A stretch of 64,000 bases of DNA from Cellulomonas taurus (GCF_012931845.1 NZ_CP051884.1:1116001-1180000); one strand, 5' to 3'. Counted from the stretch's first letter, positions 1-7,636 are shown. Made by a program: numbers and translations. Notes: a model not told the origin generated them from the sequence alone.

Positions 1-1
1 C

Positions 2-631
2 CGGGCACGACGCCGATGGTCGATCGCGCCCCGTGCGGCCGTGGTCGCCCTGCTGGTGCTGGCGACGGTCACCGGGGCGGTCACCCTGCGCTCGCTCGCG
101 GCCACCACCGGCACCCCGGTCCGGTTCACCGAACCCGGTGGCACGTCGGCGCCACGCGCCGTCGTGCCCAGCTCCGACCCGAGCATCACCACCACAGACC
201 CACCGCTGCTGGTGCATGTGGTCGGCCAGGTCGCCGCGCCCGGGCTGGTCGAACTCTCCGCCGGCGCCCGGGTGTCCGACGCGCTGACCGCTGCCGGTGG
301 TCCCCTGCCGGACGCCGACCTGGCAGCCCTGAACCTCGCGGCGCCCGTCCAGGACGGTGAGCAGGTCCGGGTACCGGCACCGGGGGAGTCGGCGGCGCCG
401 CCGGAGTCCGGCTCGGCGAGCACCGGCGGCGGCTCGACCGGCCTGATCGACATCAACCGGGCGAACGCGACCGAGTTGCAGGAGCTGCCCGGGGTGGGAC
501 CGGTGTTGGCCGATCGGATCGTCGCCGAACGGGAGGCCAGCGGTCCGTTCGCCGAGGTGGACGACCTGGACCGGGTGTCCGGGATCGGACCGGCGGTGCT
601 GGCGAAGCTGCGCGACCGGACCACGACATGA
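2..631 (+). CDS. comEA: ComEA family DNA-binding protein (5' end outside window)
   Basis: Competence-type DNA receptor that binds incoming double-stranded DNA at the cell surface and hands it to ComEC. The reading frame is open to the window edge and begins with arginine-rich residues followed by a membrane segment (VVALLVLATV), so the true start lies upstream. After a linker comes an SLBB-like domain (LVHVVGQVAAPGLVEL) and then a C-terminal pair of helix-hairpin-helix motifs (INRANATELQELPGVGP and VSGIGPAVLAKL). The stop overlaps the comEC start by ATGA, so the two are translationally coupled. Family assignment is firm; only the missing N-terminus is uncertain. Confidence 0.9.
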   Translation, partial: RARRRWSIAPRAAVVALLVLATVTGAVTLRSLAATTGTPVRFTEPGGTSAPRAVVPSSDPSITTTDPPLLVHVVGQVAAPGLVELSAGARVSDALTAAGGPLPDADLAALNLAAPVQDGEQVRVPAPGESAAPPESGSASTGGGSTGLIDINRANATELQELPGVGPVLADRIVAEREASGPFAEVDDLDRVSGIGPAVLAKLRDRTTT

Positions 632-2229
632 CCTCGTCCTCGACCGCCCTGCACCACGACCCGGCCGACCGCAGCCGCGTCGACCTGCGGCTGTTGCCCG
701 CGGCGATGGTGGCGTGGCTCGGGGCGCTGCTGCTGACCCCGGGCCCCGCCTGGATCCCGCTCGTGGTGGCCGGATGCCTCGCGGGCCTGATGATCGCGGG
801 GTGCGGGGCGCTGCGGCCTCCCGGCTCACGTCCGCGACATCCGACCGTGGCCGGTCGGCGGGCGCGTCATCGCCGCCCCGTGTCCTCCCACGGCCGCCGG
901 GTCACCCCCACATCCCGGCCCATCTGCGGCGCCCTGCCGGGTGCGCTGCTCGCCGGTGGCGCGCTCCTGATGCTCTGCCTCAGCTGCGGCAGCCGCCTGA
1001 TCGCCCGGGAGCATGGCGGCATACGCGACCTCGCAGCCGCCCACGCCACGGTCGAGCTGCGCGGCAGGGTGACCGCCAGCGCCGCGCTGAGTTCGGCCCC
1101 TGGCACGTTCCGCGTGCTGCTGGCAGTGGCCTCCTTCACGCCTGCTGACTCCCCGCCGATCGCCTCCGGTGCCGCGGTGCAGCTCTTCCTGCCGGAGCGG
1201 CTCACCCCGGGCGATCGGATCGTCCTGACGGCCCGCCTCGCCCCAGGGCGCGGTGCTCACGACCGGGCGCTCGCCACCGCACGCCCGACGGGTGAGGTGA
1301 GGGTCCGTGCTGGGCCCGATCCGGTGTCGGCGGTGCTCGCGGGGCGTCGCACCGCCCTGTCCACCGTCGCCGTCTCGCTGCCCGGCGACGCCGGTGCGCT
1401 GCTGCCCGCGGTGGCGGTGGGCGACACGGCGGCGGTCGGCGACCTCGACGCCGCGATGAAGACCGCGGGCCTGGCCCATCTCACCGCGGTCTCCGGTGCG
1501 CACTTCAGCATGGTCGGCGCAGTGGTGCTCGCAGTGGCCTCGCGGTGCGGGGTGTCCCGACGATGGCGGTGGCTTCCAGTGGGCGGCGTGAGCATCGGAT
1601 TCGTGCTGCTGGTCGGCCCGGGCCCGACGGTGGTCAGGGCGGCGGTGATGGGAGCGGTCGGGGTGCTCGGGGTCGCTGTCGGCCGTCCGTCCCGGGCGGT
1701 GCCGAGCCTGCTCGCGGCGGTGCTGGTCCTGCTCATCGGTGACCCGTGGCTCGGCGCCGACCTGGGTTTCGTGCTGTCGGTGGTCGCCACGGCGGGCATC
1801 GCGACCCTGGCGGCGCCACTGGCGGATCGGTGGCAGGGACGATGGCTGCCACCCTCCGTGGCAGTGGCCCTGTCCGTCCCCGTCGCGGCACAGGCCGCGT
1901 GCGCGCCCGTGTTGCTGCTGCTCGATCCCTCGGTGTCCCTGTACGCGGTCCCAGCCAATCTGGCCGCTGCTCCGGCGGTGGAGGTCGCGACCATCGGCGG
2001 CCTGGTCAGCGCCTGCTGCGCCGGGTGGTGCCCCTGGGTCGCGGACTGGTCGGCGGCGGTCGCGGGCTCCGGCTGCTGGTGGATCGCCACGGTGGCGCGA
2101 GTCAGCGCCGGCCTGCCCGGTGCCCGGGTGGCGTGGCTGTCCGGATGGCCGGGGCTGATCGACCTCACGGTGGCCACCGCCGCCGGGCTGGCGCTCCTGC
2201 TGAGGTGTCGGCGTGGCATGGCACCCTAG
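628..2229 (+). CDS. comEC: ComEC/Rec2 family DNA-uptake channel, without metallo-beta-lactamase domain
   Basis: Polytopic membrane protein forming the channel for single-stranded DNA uptake. The 533 residues contain N-terminal membrane segments, a DUF4131-like OB region (about 140-235, VELRGRVTASAAL) and the Competence domain (about 250-500) with the signature LAHLTAVSGAHFSMVG. The protein stops just after the last membrane segments. ComEC proteins of Bacillus type continue with a roughly 250-residue metallo-beta-lactamase nuclease domain, which is absent here. The downstream holA gene begins at once, so no frameshifted remnant follows. Short ComEC forms occur in other Actinobacteria, so this is probably the native length. 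Confidence 0.88.
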   Translation: MTSSSTALHHDPADRSRVDLRLLPAAMVAWLGALLLTPGPAWIPLVVAGCLAGLMIAGCGALRPPGSRPRHPTVAGRRARHRRPVSSHGRRVTPTSRPICGALPGALLAGGALLMLCLSCGSRLIAREHGGIRDLAAAHATVELRGRVTASAALSSAPGTFRVLLAVASFTPADSPPIASGAAVQLFLPERLTPGDRIVLTARLAPGRGAHDRALATARPTGEVRVRAGPDPVSAVLAGRRTALSTVAVSLPGDAGALLPAVAVGDTAAVGDLDAAMKTAGLAHLTAVSGAHFSMVGAVVLAVASRCGVSRRWRWLPVGGVSIGFVLLVGPGPTVVRAAVMGAVGVLGVAVGRPSRAVPSLLAAVLVLLIGDPWLGADLGFVLSVVATAGIATLAAPLADRWQGRWLPPSVAVALSVPVAAQAACAPVLLLLDPSVSLYAVPANLAAAPAVEVATIGGLVSACCAGWCPWVADWSAAVAGSGCWWIATVARVSAGLPGARVAWLSGWPGLIDLTVATAAGLALLLRCRRGMAP

Positions 2230-2233
2230 GGGC

Positions 2234-3268
2234 GTGCCTGCTGCCTCCACCTCCCGCCGACCCGCCCGTGGCGGCTCGCGATCGGCCCCGGCCGGACCGA
2301 CCTGGGACGAGGTCGAACTGGCCCCCGTGGTCCTGGTCACCGGTCCGGAGGCGCTGCTGGCCGAGCGCGCCGTGGACCGGCTGATCGGTCTGGCGCGGGA
2401 CCAGGACGCCGAGGTCGAGGTGACCAGGATCGACGGGTCCGCCTACACGACCGGGGAGCTCGCGCTGGCGACCAGTCCGTCCCTGTTCGCCGAGGATCGC
2501 CTGCTGGTGGTCGAGAACGTGGAGAAGGGCACCGACGACCTGATCGCCGACGCGATCCGGTACGTGGGAGCACCCGAGTCCGACGTGGTGCTGATCCTGC
2601 GGCACGGCGGCGGTCAGCGCGGCAAGAAGCTGCTGGACACCGTCAAGCAGTCGGGCGCACCGGTGGTCAGCTGCGAGGCGATGAAGCGGGACGCCGACAA
2701 GGCCACCTTCGTCACCCAGGAGCTGCGTCGTGCCGGTCGCCGCATGGACGCCCGCGCCGTCCGAGCCCTGGTGGACGCGGTCGGCTCCGACCTGCGCGAA
2801 CTGGCCGCCGCCTGTGGACAGCTGATCGCCGACACCACCGGCGTCATCGGCGTCGAGGTGGTCGAGAAGTACTACGGCGGGCGGATCGAGGCGACCGGGT
2901 TCCGGGTGGCGGATGCCGCGGTGGCGGGCTCGGCCGGCGAGGCGGTCTCCCTGCTGCGGCACGCGCTGGCAACCGGTGTGGACCCGGTACCGCTGGTCGC
3001 GGCGCTCGCCGCCCGGCTACGGATGCTCGCGAAGGTGTCGACGGTTCGTGGCCGGGGGGCCGGTGCCGAACGCGACCTCGGGCTGGCACCCTGGCAGATC
3101 GACCGCACCCGCAAGGAACTGGCGCACTGGACGCCGGAGAGCCTGGCGACCGCGATCACCGCGGTGGCCCAGGCCGACGCGGAGGTGAAGGGCGCGAGCC
3201 GAGACCCGCGGTTCGCCGTCGAGCGCGCGGTGCTCAGGATCGCCCACGCGGCTGCCCAACGCGGCTGA
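2234..3268 (+). CDS. holA: DNA polymerase III subunit delta
   Basis: Clamp-loader delta subunit, which opens the beta sliding clamp. The 344-residue product has the usual length and family features: LVTGPEALLAERAVDRL at the start of the AAA-like domain, the central LLVVENVEKG region, and a C-terminal helical collar (LAPWQIDRTRKELAHW). The GTG at 2234 lies 5 nt after the comEC stop and is chosen as start. An in-frame ATG at 2213 inside comEC is an alternative. The first 25 residues are low-complexity and probably disordered. comEA-comEC-holA is a common actinobacterial order. Confidence 0.92.
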   Translation: MPAASTSRRPARGGSRSAPAGPTWDEVELAPVVLVTGPEALLAERAVDRLIGLARDQDAEVEVTRIDGSAYTTGELALATSPSLFAEDRLLVVENVEKGTDDLIADAIRYVGAPESDVVLILRHGGGQRGKKLLDTVKQSGAPVVSCEAMKRDADKATFVTQELRRAGRRMDARAVRALVDAVGSDLRELAAACGQLIADTTGVIGVEVVEKYYGGRIEATGFRVADAAVAGSAGEAVSLLRHALATGVDPVPLVAALAARLRMLAKVSTVRGRGAGAERDLGLAPWQIDRTRKELAHWTPESLATAITAVAQADAEVKGASRDPRFAVERAVLRIAHAAAQRG

Positions 3269-3381
3269 CCGATCGACGGCTGCGTCCCAGCCCGCGCTCG
3301 CCCGCCGGGACCGGAACCGGCACTCGCCTCCCGGCCACACCAGCCGGAGCGTCGCGCAGGACCAGCTCCGTTGTCAGCGGC

Positions 3382-4137
3382 TCAGATCAAGCGGCCGATG
3401 TTGTCGTGATCGGGTCCGACCAGGGGCGCCGCACTGCGGTCCAGCAACAGGCACTTCTCCAACAGGTTCCCCTGGTAGAGGTCGAACCCCAGCTCCCGCG
3501 CACCGCGCAGTTCCACGCTGGACTCGACGAACTCGGCCACCAGCAACGCACCGTGCGACCGAGCCAGCTCCACCACCGGCTGACCCTCGACGTCGAGGTC
3601 GCGGGCGTCGATCTTCACGAAGTCGGCCTGGGGCAACAGCATCCGCTGATCCGGGCGGGAGACGAAGCCCGACATGGCGACCCGGAAACCGCGCTCCCGC
3701 AGGCGCCGGACACCGCGCAGGATCTCCTCGTCGATCCGGGTGGCCGCCGGGATCTCCACGACCAGGCGGTCCGGCCGTGCGGGCAGGGGCAGCGCCCCGG
3801 TCAGGAAGGCACGCGGGCAGCGGACGAACAGCCACCGCCCGTGACCCACCTCGTCGACGTCCGCCCGGCCGAAGGTCGCGCGGAGCACTGCGCTGGTCGC
3901 CCGCTCGTGCTGCAGATCGGTCCAGCCCGCCGCGTCCACCCCGTGCGTCGACTCGGAGGTGCGGAACGCCAGTTCGTAGCCGAACGGATGCAGGCGCGGG
4001 GAGAAGATGCCCTGCCGTCCGACCACCGCACGCTCCGTCGCGACGTGGGCGTGCCACTGCTGACGCAGCTGCGTCGGGAACGCTGACTCCACGTCGGCGG
4101 TGAGGAGCCGGTCGAGCTCACCCTCGGGTCGTGTCAT
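3382..4137 (-). CDS. Degenerate EAL-domain protein (YuxH-like EAL without HDOD)
   Basis: The 251-residue protein resembles the EAL part of YuxH-type EAL-HDOD proteins: GRQGIFSPRLHPFGYELAFR (about 40-59) replaces the canonical QPI...GxEAL segment. Recognisable later blocks are LVVEIPAAT, FVKIDARDL and LLVAEFVES. The DDFG metal-binding loop of active c-di-GMP phosphodiesterases reads MSGFVSRP, so catalysis is unlikely and a c-di-GMP-binding or protein-interaction role is more plausible. No HDOD domain follows. The ATG at 4137 is chosen because homology begins soon after it and upstream residues look non-coding; an inverted repeat covers this start. It is transcribed divergently from the first XRE-TPR gene. 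Confidence 0.72.
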   Translation of the reverse strand: MTRPEGELDRLLTADVESAFPTQLRQQWHAHVATERAVVGRQGIFSPRLHPFGYELAFRTSESTHGVDAAGWTDLQHERATSAVLRATFGRADVDEVGHGRWLFVRCPRAFLTGALPLPARPDRLVVEIPAATRIDEEILRGVRRLRERGFRVAMSGFVSRPDQRMLLPQADFVKIDARDLDVEGQPVVELARSHGALLVAEFVESSVELRGARELGFDLYQGNLLEKCLLLDRSAAPLVGPDHDNIGRLI

Positions 4138-4150
4138 GTCGGCTATGACA
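4132..4150. promoter_or_regulatory. Inverted repeat over the EAL gene start
   Basis: TGTCAT and ATGACA arms are separated by 7 nt, and the left arm contains the EAL start codon. This is a candidate operator for autoregulation or for control by the neighbouring XRE-TPR regulator. Only the symmetry is seen; function is inferred. Confidence 0.3.
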
Positions 4151-4388
4151 ACACAGGAGAGTCGGGCGTGACACCCCAGTGCGGCAGAGGTGATGCGGCT
4201 CACCGCATGGTTGTGCGGCGGATCGCATCCGATTTCACCCGTCCGGGCGCATCGAAGCCCGCACACGAGGGGTGCTGCGGCGGTCAAGGGAAAGCTGACT
4301 CGCGGGCACGGACTCCTTGGTAGCGTGCCCGACGACCGTGGTCGAGACGCCGCCGTGACCCACTGCGACACAGGAGAACGAGAGCACC

Positions 4389-5702
4389 GTGAGCACCCTG
4401 GGGGAGCGTCTGCGCCAGGCGCGCCGGGCAGCGGGTCTCACCCAGGCCGACCTCACTGACCCGGGCGTGTCGGTGAGCATGGTGTCCCGGATCGAGTCGG
4501 GGTCACGGCAGCCGAGCACGGAGACGCTGCACGCCCTCGCACGACGGCTCGGCGTCAGCCCGGCGTGGTTGCGCTGGGGGCGCGCGGACGACGCTCCGGT
4601 GGACATCGCAGCGGTCACCGCACAGGCCGAGTCCGATCTGGCTCATGGTGATCCGCGGGCCGCCCTGGAACGCCTGTCGGTCGTCGACCTCTCCCAGGTG
4701 CCCGCCGAGCGACGGGCGGCCACCGCGGTCCTCCGGTCACACGCCCAGGAGCGATGTGGCGACTTCGACGGGGCGCGGGCGGGGTTGGAACCGCTCTGGC
4801 GGGACGCGGTGGCCGAGCGACGGCCGGCGGACGTGCTCGCCCTGACCCGGGGGCTGCTCTACCTCTATCTCGTCGAAGGTCGTAGCGCGGTGGCCGTCGA
4901 TGTCGGGACGCGCGCGCGGGCGCTGCTGGACGACACCGATCTGGACCCGGAAGAGCTGACGCGGCTGGAGGCGACGGTCTGTTGGGCGCTGCTCGAGCGC
5001 GGCGACCGCGTGCATGCGTGGCAGCGTGCTGTCGGTCTGCACGCCTGGGCCTCCCGTGCGTGCGGGAACGGCGGGCAGGCGGTGGCCCTGTGGAATCTGT
5101 CCTCGGTCGAGGAGGCGCTCGGGCGGTACGACCTCGCCCGACGTCACATCCAGCAAGCAGTCGACCGCATGCCCGAGAGCAGGGGTGAGGACGGGCGCGA
5201 TTACTTCCGCGCGCGGGAGCAGCTCGCCTGGACGCTGCTGGTCGACGGGCGCCGGGACCAGGCGGCTGCGGCGCTGGACGAGCTGTTGATCGCGCGGGAC
5301 GGGCTCGACCTGGTGGGCGGGCCCGACGATCTGGTCGAGCTGGATCTCAACCAGTCCCGCGCTCACTTGTTGCTCGGGGATCTGTCGTCGGCCGAGCACT
5401 GGGCCGAGTCGGCGCTGCATCGTGGTGACCTGCCGACGGACGTCGGACGGGCCGGTGCGCTGTTGTCGCTGGCGGACGTCCGGATCGCTCGGGGCGGCCG
5501 TGTGGCGGCGGTCGAGCTCACGCGGTCGGCTCTCGACCTGCTGGTGAACGCGTCGGCCGGCCGCGAGGTGACGCGCATGCTGCGCGAGACGGGTGTCCGG
5601 CTGCTCGCGCTCGGTGAGGGCGACGGGGCGAGCGTGGCCTTCCGGCGGCTGCTGGCCGGTGTCGGCGTCACCGACGGTGTGAGCGACGCCTCAGTGGCCT
5701 AG
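4389..5702 (+). CDS. XRE-family regulator with C-terminal TPR array (RRNPP-like), copy 1
   Basis: A 437-residue cytoplasmic regulator. Residues about 4-62 form an XRE/Cro helix-turn-helix (LGERLRQARRAAGLTQADL, then SVSMVSRIESGSRQPS). The rest is alpha-helical with repeated A/L/R-rich pairs typical of TPR units (for example AQERCGDFDGARAGLEPLW and ALGRYDLARRHIQQAVDRM). This architecture and size match the RRNPP group (PlcR, NprR, Rgg), in which the TPR domain binds a re-imported signalling peptide. It is paralogous to the gene at 6139, and a small secreted-peptide gene lies between them. No other domain is seen. Peptide binding is inferred from architecture and context. Confidence 0.85.
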   Translation: MSTLGERLRQARRAAGLTQADLTDPGVSVSMVSRIESGSRQPSTETLHALARRLGVSPAWLRWGRADDAPVDIAAVTAQAESDLAHGDPRAALERLSVVDLSQVPAERRAATAVLRSHAQERCGDFDGARAGLEPLWRDAVAERRPADVLALTRGLLYLYLVEGRSAVAVDVGTRARALLDDTDLDPEELTRLEATVCWALLERGDRVHAWQRAVGLHAWASRACGNGGQAVALWNLSSVEEALGRYDLARRHIQQAVDRMPESRGEDGRDYFRAREQLAWTLLVDGRRDQAAAALDELLIARDGLDLVGGPDDLVELDLNQSRAHLLLGDLSSAEHWAESALHRGDLPTDVGRAGALLSLADVRIARGGRVAAVELTRSALDLLVNASAGREVTRMLRETGVRLLALGEGDGASVAFRRLLAGVGVTDGVSDASVA

Positions 5703-5720
5703 TCAGAGCCGGGGATGACG

Positions 5721-5763
5721 CCTGGTCGCTTCGGCGGCTGACTTCGCCATGCCTCTGACCAGG
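5721..5763. terminator. Possible weak hairpin after XRE-TPR copy 1
   Basis: CCTGGTC (5721-5727) pairs with GACCAGG (5757-5763) across a long loop, 18 nt after the stop codon. There is no U-tract and the loop is large, so terminator function is doubtful. Confidence 0.25.
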
Positions 5764-5798
5764 TCCGAGACTCGGGCAGGGGCTCGGTGGCTGAGGCG

Positions 5799-5833
5799 GT
5801 TTCACCCGTTTAGGGCTGAAACGCCGGAGTTTC
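5799..5833. promoter_or_regulatory. Alternating GTTTC/GAAAC inverted repeats upstream of the peptide gene
   Basis: GTTTCA (5799-5804), TGAAAC (5817-5822) and GTTTC (5829-5833) form two overlapping inverted repeats. Inside the first pair, CCC and GGG add a further stem. The segment lies 80-115 nt before the peptide start, where an operator for a HTH regulator would be expected. It could also act as a weak terminator for the preceding gene. Confidence 0.35.
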
Positions 5834-5875
5834 GATACCGGCTTGGCGAGTCTTGCAGGTCGTTGTCATGCTTGC

Positions 5876-5892
5876 GTTGACAAAAAGTCAAC
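5876..5892. promoter_or_regulatory. Perfect palindrome GTTGAC-AAAAA-GTCAAC before the peptide gene
   Basis: Two 6-nt arms flank five adenines, 21 nt before the peptide start codon. The left arm contains TTGACA, which matches a -35 hexamer, but no good -10 follows at 17 nt. The palindrome is a good candidate operator for one of the flanking XRE-TPR regulators, possibly blocking transcription or early elongation. Confidence 0.4.
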
Positions 5893-5913
5893 CCCTGTGT
5901 CGAGGAGAAGATC

Positions 5914-6045
5914 ATGCGTCGTTCGGTGAAGGTCGTCGTCGTCACTGCTGTTGCCGTGCTGCTGTCGATCGGCGGGAGTGGGGTCGCCACCGCGGGCCCG
6001 GTCAAGCTGATGGGGAACGGTGGGTGCTGCCTGATGGTGCAGTGA
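5914..6045 (+). CDS. Small secreted peptide precursor (candidate signalling peptide)
   Basis: A 43-residue ORF preceded by a strong ribosome-binding site (GAGGAGAAG, 4 nt before ATG). The N-terminus MRRSVK carries positive charges and is followed by a hydrophobic core (VVVVTAVAVLLSIGG) and a signal-peptidase-I-like site (VATA, then GP). Cleavage after Ala27 would release GPVKLMGNGGCCLMVQ, a 16-residue peptide with adjacent cysteines. The gene sits alone between two XRE-TPR regulators, has its own candidate operators upstream and a hairpin downstream. Small Sec-exported precursors next to XRE-TPR regulators are the hallmark of RRNPP quorum-sensing systems. Expression, processing and binding are inferred. 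It was too short for standard gene calling. Confidence 0.7.
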   Translation: MRRSVKVVVVTAVAVLLSIGGSGVATAGPVKLMGNGGCCLMVQ

Positions 6046-6062
6046 CCCGCCGTGCGTGCGTT

Positions 6063-6084
6063 CGCCCAGGCTGAGTTCTGGGCG
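6063..6084. terminator. Hairpin after the peptide gene
   Basis: CGCCCAG (6063-6069) and CTGGGCG (6078-6084) form a perfect 7-bp stem with an 8-nt loop, 18 nt after the peptide stop. It probably ends the peptide transcript before the next gene's own promoter, although no U-tract follows. Confidence 0.4.
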
Positions 6085-6125
6085 CCTGAACGGGTGAGTC
6101 CCTCGCCGCTCGATCCAGTAACAGC

Positions 6126-6131
6126 TAGTCT
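6126..6131 (+). promoter_or_regulatory. -10-like hexamer for leaderless XRE-TPR copy 2
   Basis: TAGTCT lies 7 nt before the ATG at 6139 and no Shine-Dalgarno sequence is present. Transcription would start at or next to the start codon. Confidence 0.45.
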
Positions 6132-6138
6132 GACTGGC

Positions 6139-7467
6139 ATGACGACCATTGGTGACCGCGTTCGTGAGGCGCGGGTCGCGGCGGGGCTCTCCCAGACAGC
6201 GCTGGCGGGCGAGAAGCTCTCGCCGAGTTACGTGTCGCTGATCGAGTCCGGGAGGCGGGAGCCGACCGACTCGGCGCTGGCGATCCTGGCCGAGCGCCTC
6301 GGATCGACGGTCGAGTTCCTGAAATTCGGCGACGCCGGGCCGGTGGAAGCCCAGACCCGACTGGCTCTGGACTATGTCCAGCTCGACCTCGTGTCCGGCG
6401 AGTTCGCCGCCGCGCGTGACCGGTTGCTGGACCTGGACCTCGGCGCTGTGACGCGCCCGGTGCGGGTCAAGGCGTTGATCGCGCTCGCCAACGCACACGA
6501 GAAGCTGGGTCACCTGGAGCAGGCGGTCGAGGTCCTTGAGCCTCTGGTCCAGGAGCTGGACGCCGACGGGGAGATGCTGGACCTCGCGCAGACGGCGACA
6601 TCCCTGGTCCGGAACTACCTGGAAAGCGGCGACCACGCCCGCGCCGCGGAGGTAGGTGACGCGGTGATGGCACGGCTCGACGCGGCAGGGTTGGCCGGCA
6701 CCGACGAGTATCTGCGGCTCGGTTCGACGCTTCTGTGGGTCACCGCCTCGCGGGGGGACCTGCTGTTCGCCACGCATCGTGCCGCTGAGTTGGTGCGGGA
6801 GGCCGAGGCTGCGGGCACCAACCGCGGCCGTGGCTCGGTGTACTGGAATGCTGCGATCGTCGCCGAACAGCGCGGCGACTTCGGTCTGGCGAAGCGTTAC
6901 ACCGAGCGCGCCCTCGCACTGTTGGACAACGGGGAGGTCAGCCGAGAGATCCCCCGGCTGCGGATGAACTTCGCTCACCTGGTGCTGCGCGCTGACCCGG
7001 CGGACCCGATGCTGGCCCTCCAGCAGCTCGATCTGGCAGAGCCGGAGCTGAGGTTGCTCGGTTCCGAGCTGGAGTTGACCACGGTCGACATTGAGCGGTC
7101 GCGGGCTCAGGTGCTGCTGGGGAATGCGTCGGCAGCGGTCGATTACGCACGCAGTGCGCTGGATCGTCTGGCCGGTCAGACCCGACTCGAGAACGCTGAC
7201 GCGCAAGTCGTCCTGGGTGATGCGTTGTACGCCCTCGGCGACAAGGAGGCGGCGGCGCGCGCGTACAGCTGGGCCGCGGAGATGCTCAGCATGATGACCG
7301 CGTCCCGGCAGTCCGCTGCGGTCTGGCGCGACCTCGGCGACCGGTTCTACGGCAGCGGCGAGACCGAGCGTGCGGCGGTCGCCTACGACCGGGCGCTGCG
7401 CGAGGCCGGCTACCCGGCGAACGTGCCCACCCCGATCCGCGAGCTCTGGACCGCCGCGATCGGCTGA
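6139..7467 (+). CDS. XRE-family regulator with C-terminal TPR array (RRNPP-like), copy 2
   Basis: A 442-residue paralogue of the 4389 gene. The N-terminal XRE domain (about 4-60) reads IGDRVREARVAAGLSQTALAG and then SPSYVSLIESGRREPTDS. It is followed by a long TPR solenoid with repeated helical pairs (AHEKLGHLEQAVEVLEPL, YLESGDHARAAEVGDAV, LYALGDKEAAARAYSWA). The ATG at 6139 is chosen because the homology to copy 1 begins there and a -10-like TAGTCT lies 7 nt upstream. The gene follows the secreted-peptide gene directly, and a strong terminator follows it. It is the better candidate cognate receptor by proximity, but which copy binds the peptide cannot be read from sequence. Confidence 0.85.
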   Translation: MTTIGDRVREARVAAGLSQTALAGEKLSPSYVSLIESGRREPTDSALAILAERLGSTVEFLKFGDAGPVEAQTRLALDYVQLDLVSGEFAAARDRLLDLDLGAVTRPVRVKALIALANAHEKLGHLEQAVEVLEPLVQELDADGEMLDLAQTATSLVRNYLESGDHARAAEVGDAVMARLDAAGLAGTDEYLRLGSTLLWVTASRGDLLFATHRAAELVREAEAAGTNRGRGSVYWNAAIVAEQRGDFGLAKRYTERALALLDNGEVSREIPRLRMNFAHLVLRADPADPMLALQQLDLAEPELRLLGSELELTTVDIERSRAQVLLGNASAAVDYARSALDRLAGQTRLENADAQVVLGDALYALGDKEAAARAYSWAAEMLSMMTASRQSAAVWRDLGDRFYGSGETERAAVAYDRALREAGYPANVPTPIRELWTAAIG

Positions 7468-7504
7468 CCGGGAACGCACCGGCTCGTCCGAGCCGCCACG
7501 CACT

Positions 7505-7540
7505 CGAGGGCGTCATCCTGCAGGGGGGATGACGCCCTCG
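7505..7540 (+). terminator. Strong terminator of the XRE-TPR block
   Basis: A perfect 14-bp stem (CGAGGGCGTCATCC with its complement) and an 8-nt loop, followed by TTCCCTTCC. It closes the accessory block 38 nt after the second regulator. Confidence 0.8.
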
Positions 7541-7581
7541 TTCCCTTCCCGCACCCGATGCGGTCCACGCCGGGCAGACGC

Positions 7582-7620
7582 ACGAAGGGGCGCCATCCTG
7601 ACCGGATGGCGCCCCTTCGT
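7582..7620 (-). terminator. rpsT terminator
   Basis: A perfect 17-bp stem (7582-7598 with 7604-7620) and a 5-nt loop lie 16 nt beyond the rpsT stop on the minus strand. There is no U-tract, as is common in GC-rich actinobacteria. Confidence 0.8.
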
Positions 7621-7636
7621 GAGGTTCAGCGTCGCG

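Noticed and set aside
5749..5880. A 43-codon ORF (MPLTRSETR...) between XRE-TPR copy 1 and the peptide gene
   Set aside because: No ribosome-binding site, no signal peptide, and it runs across the candidate operator repeats.
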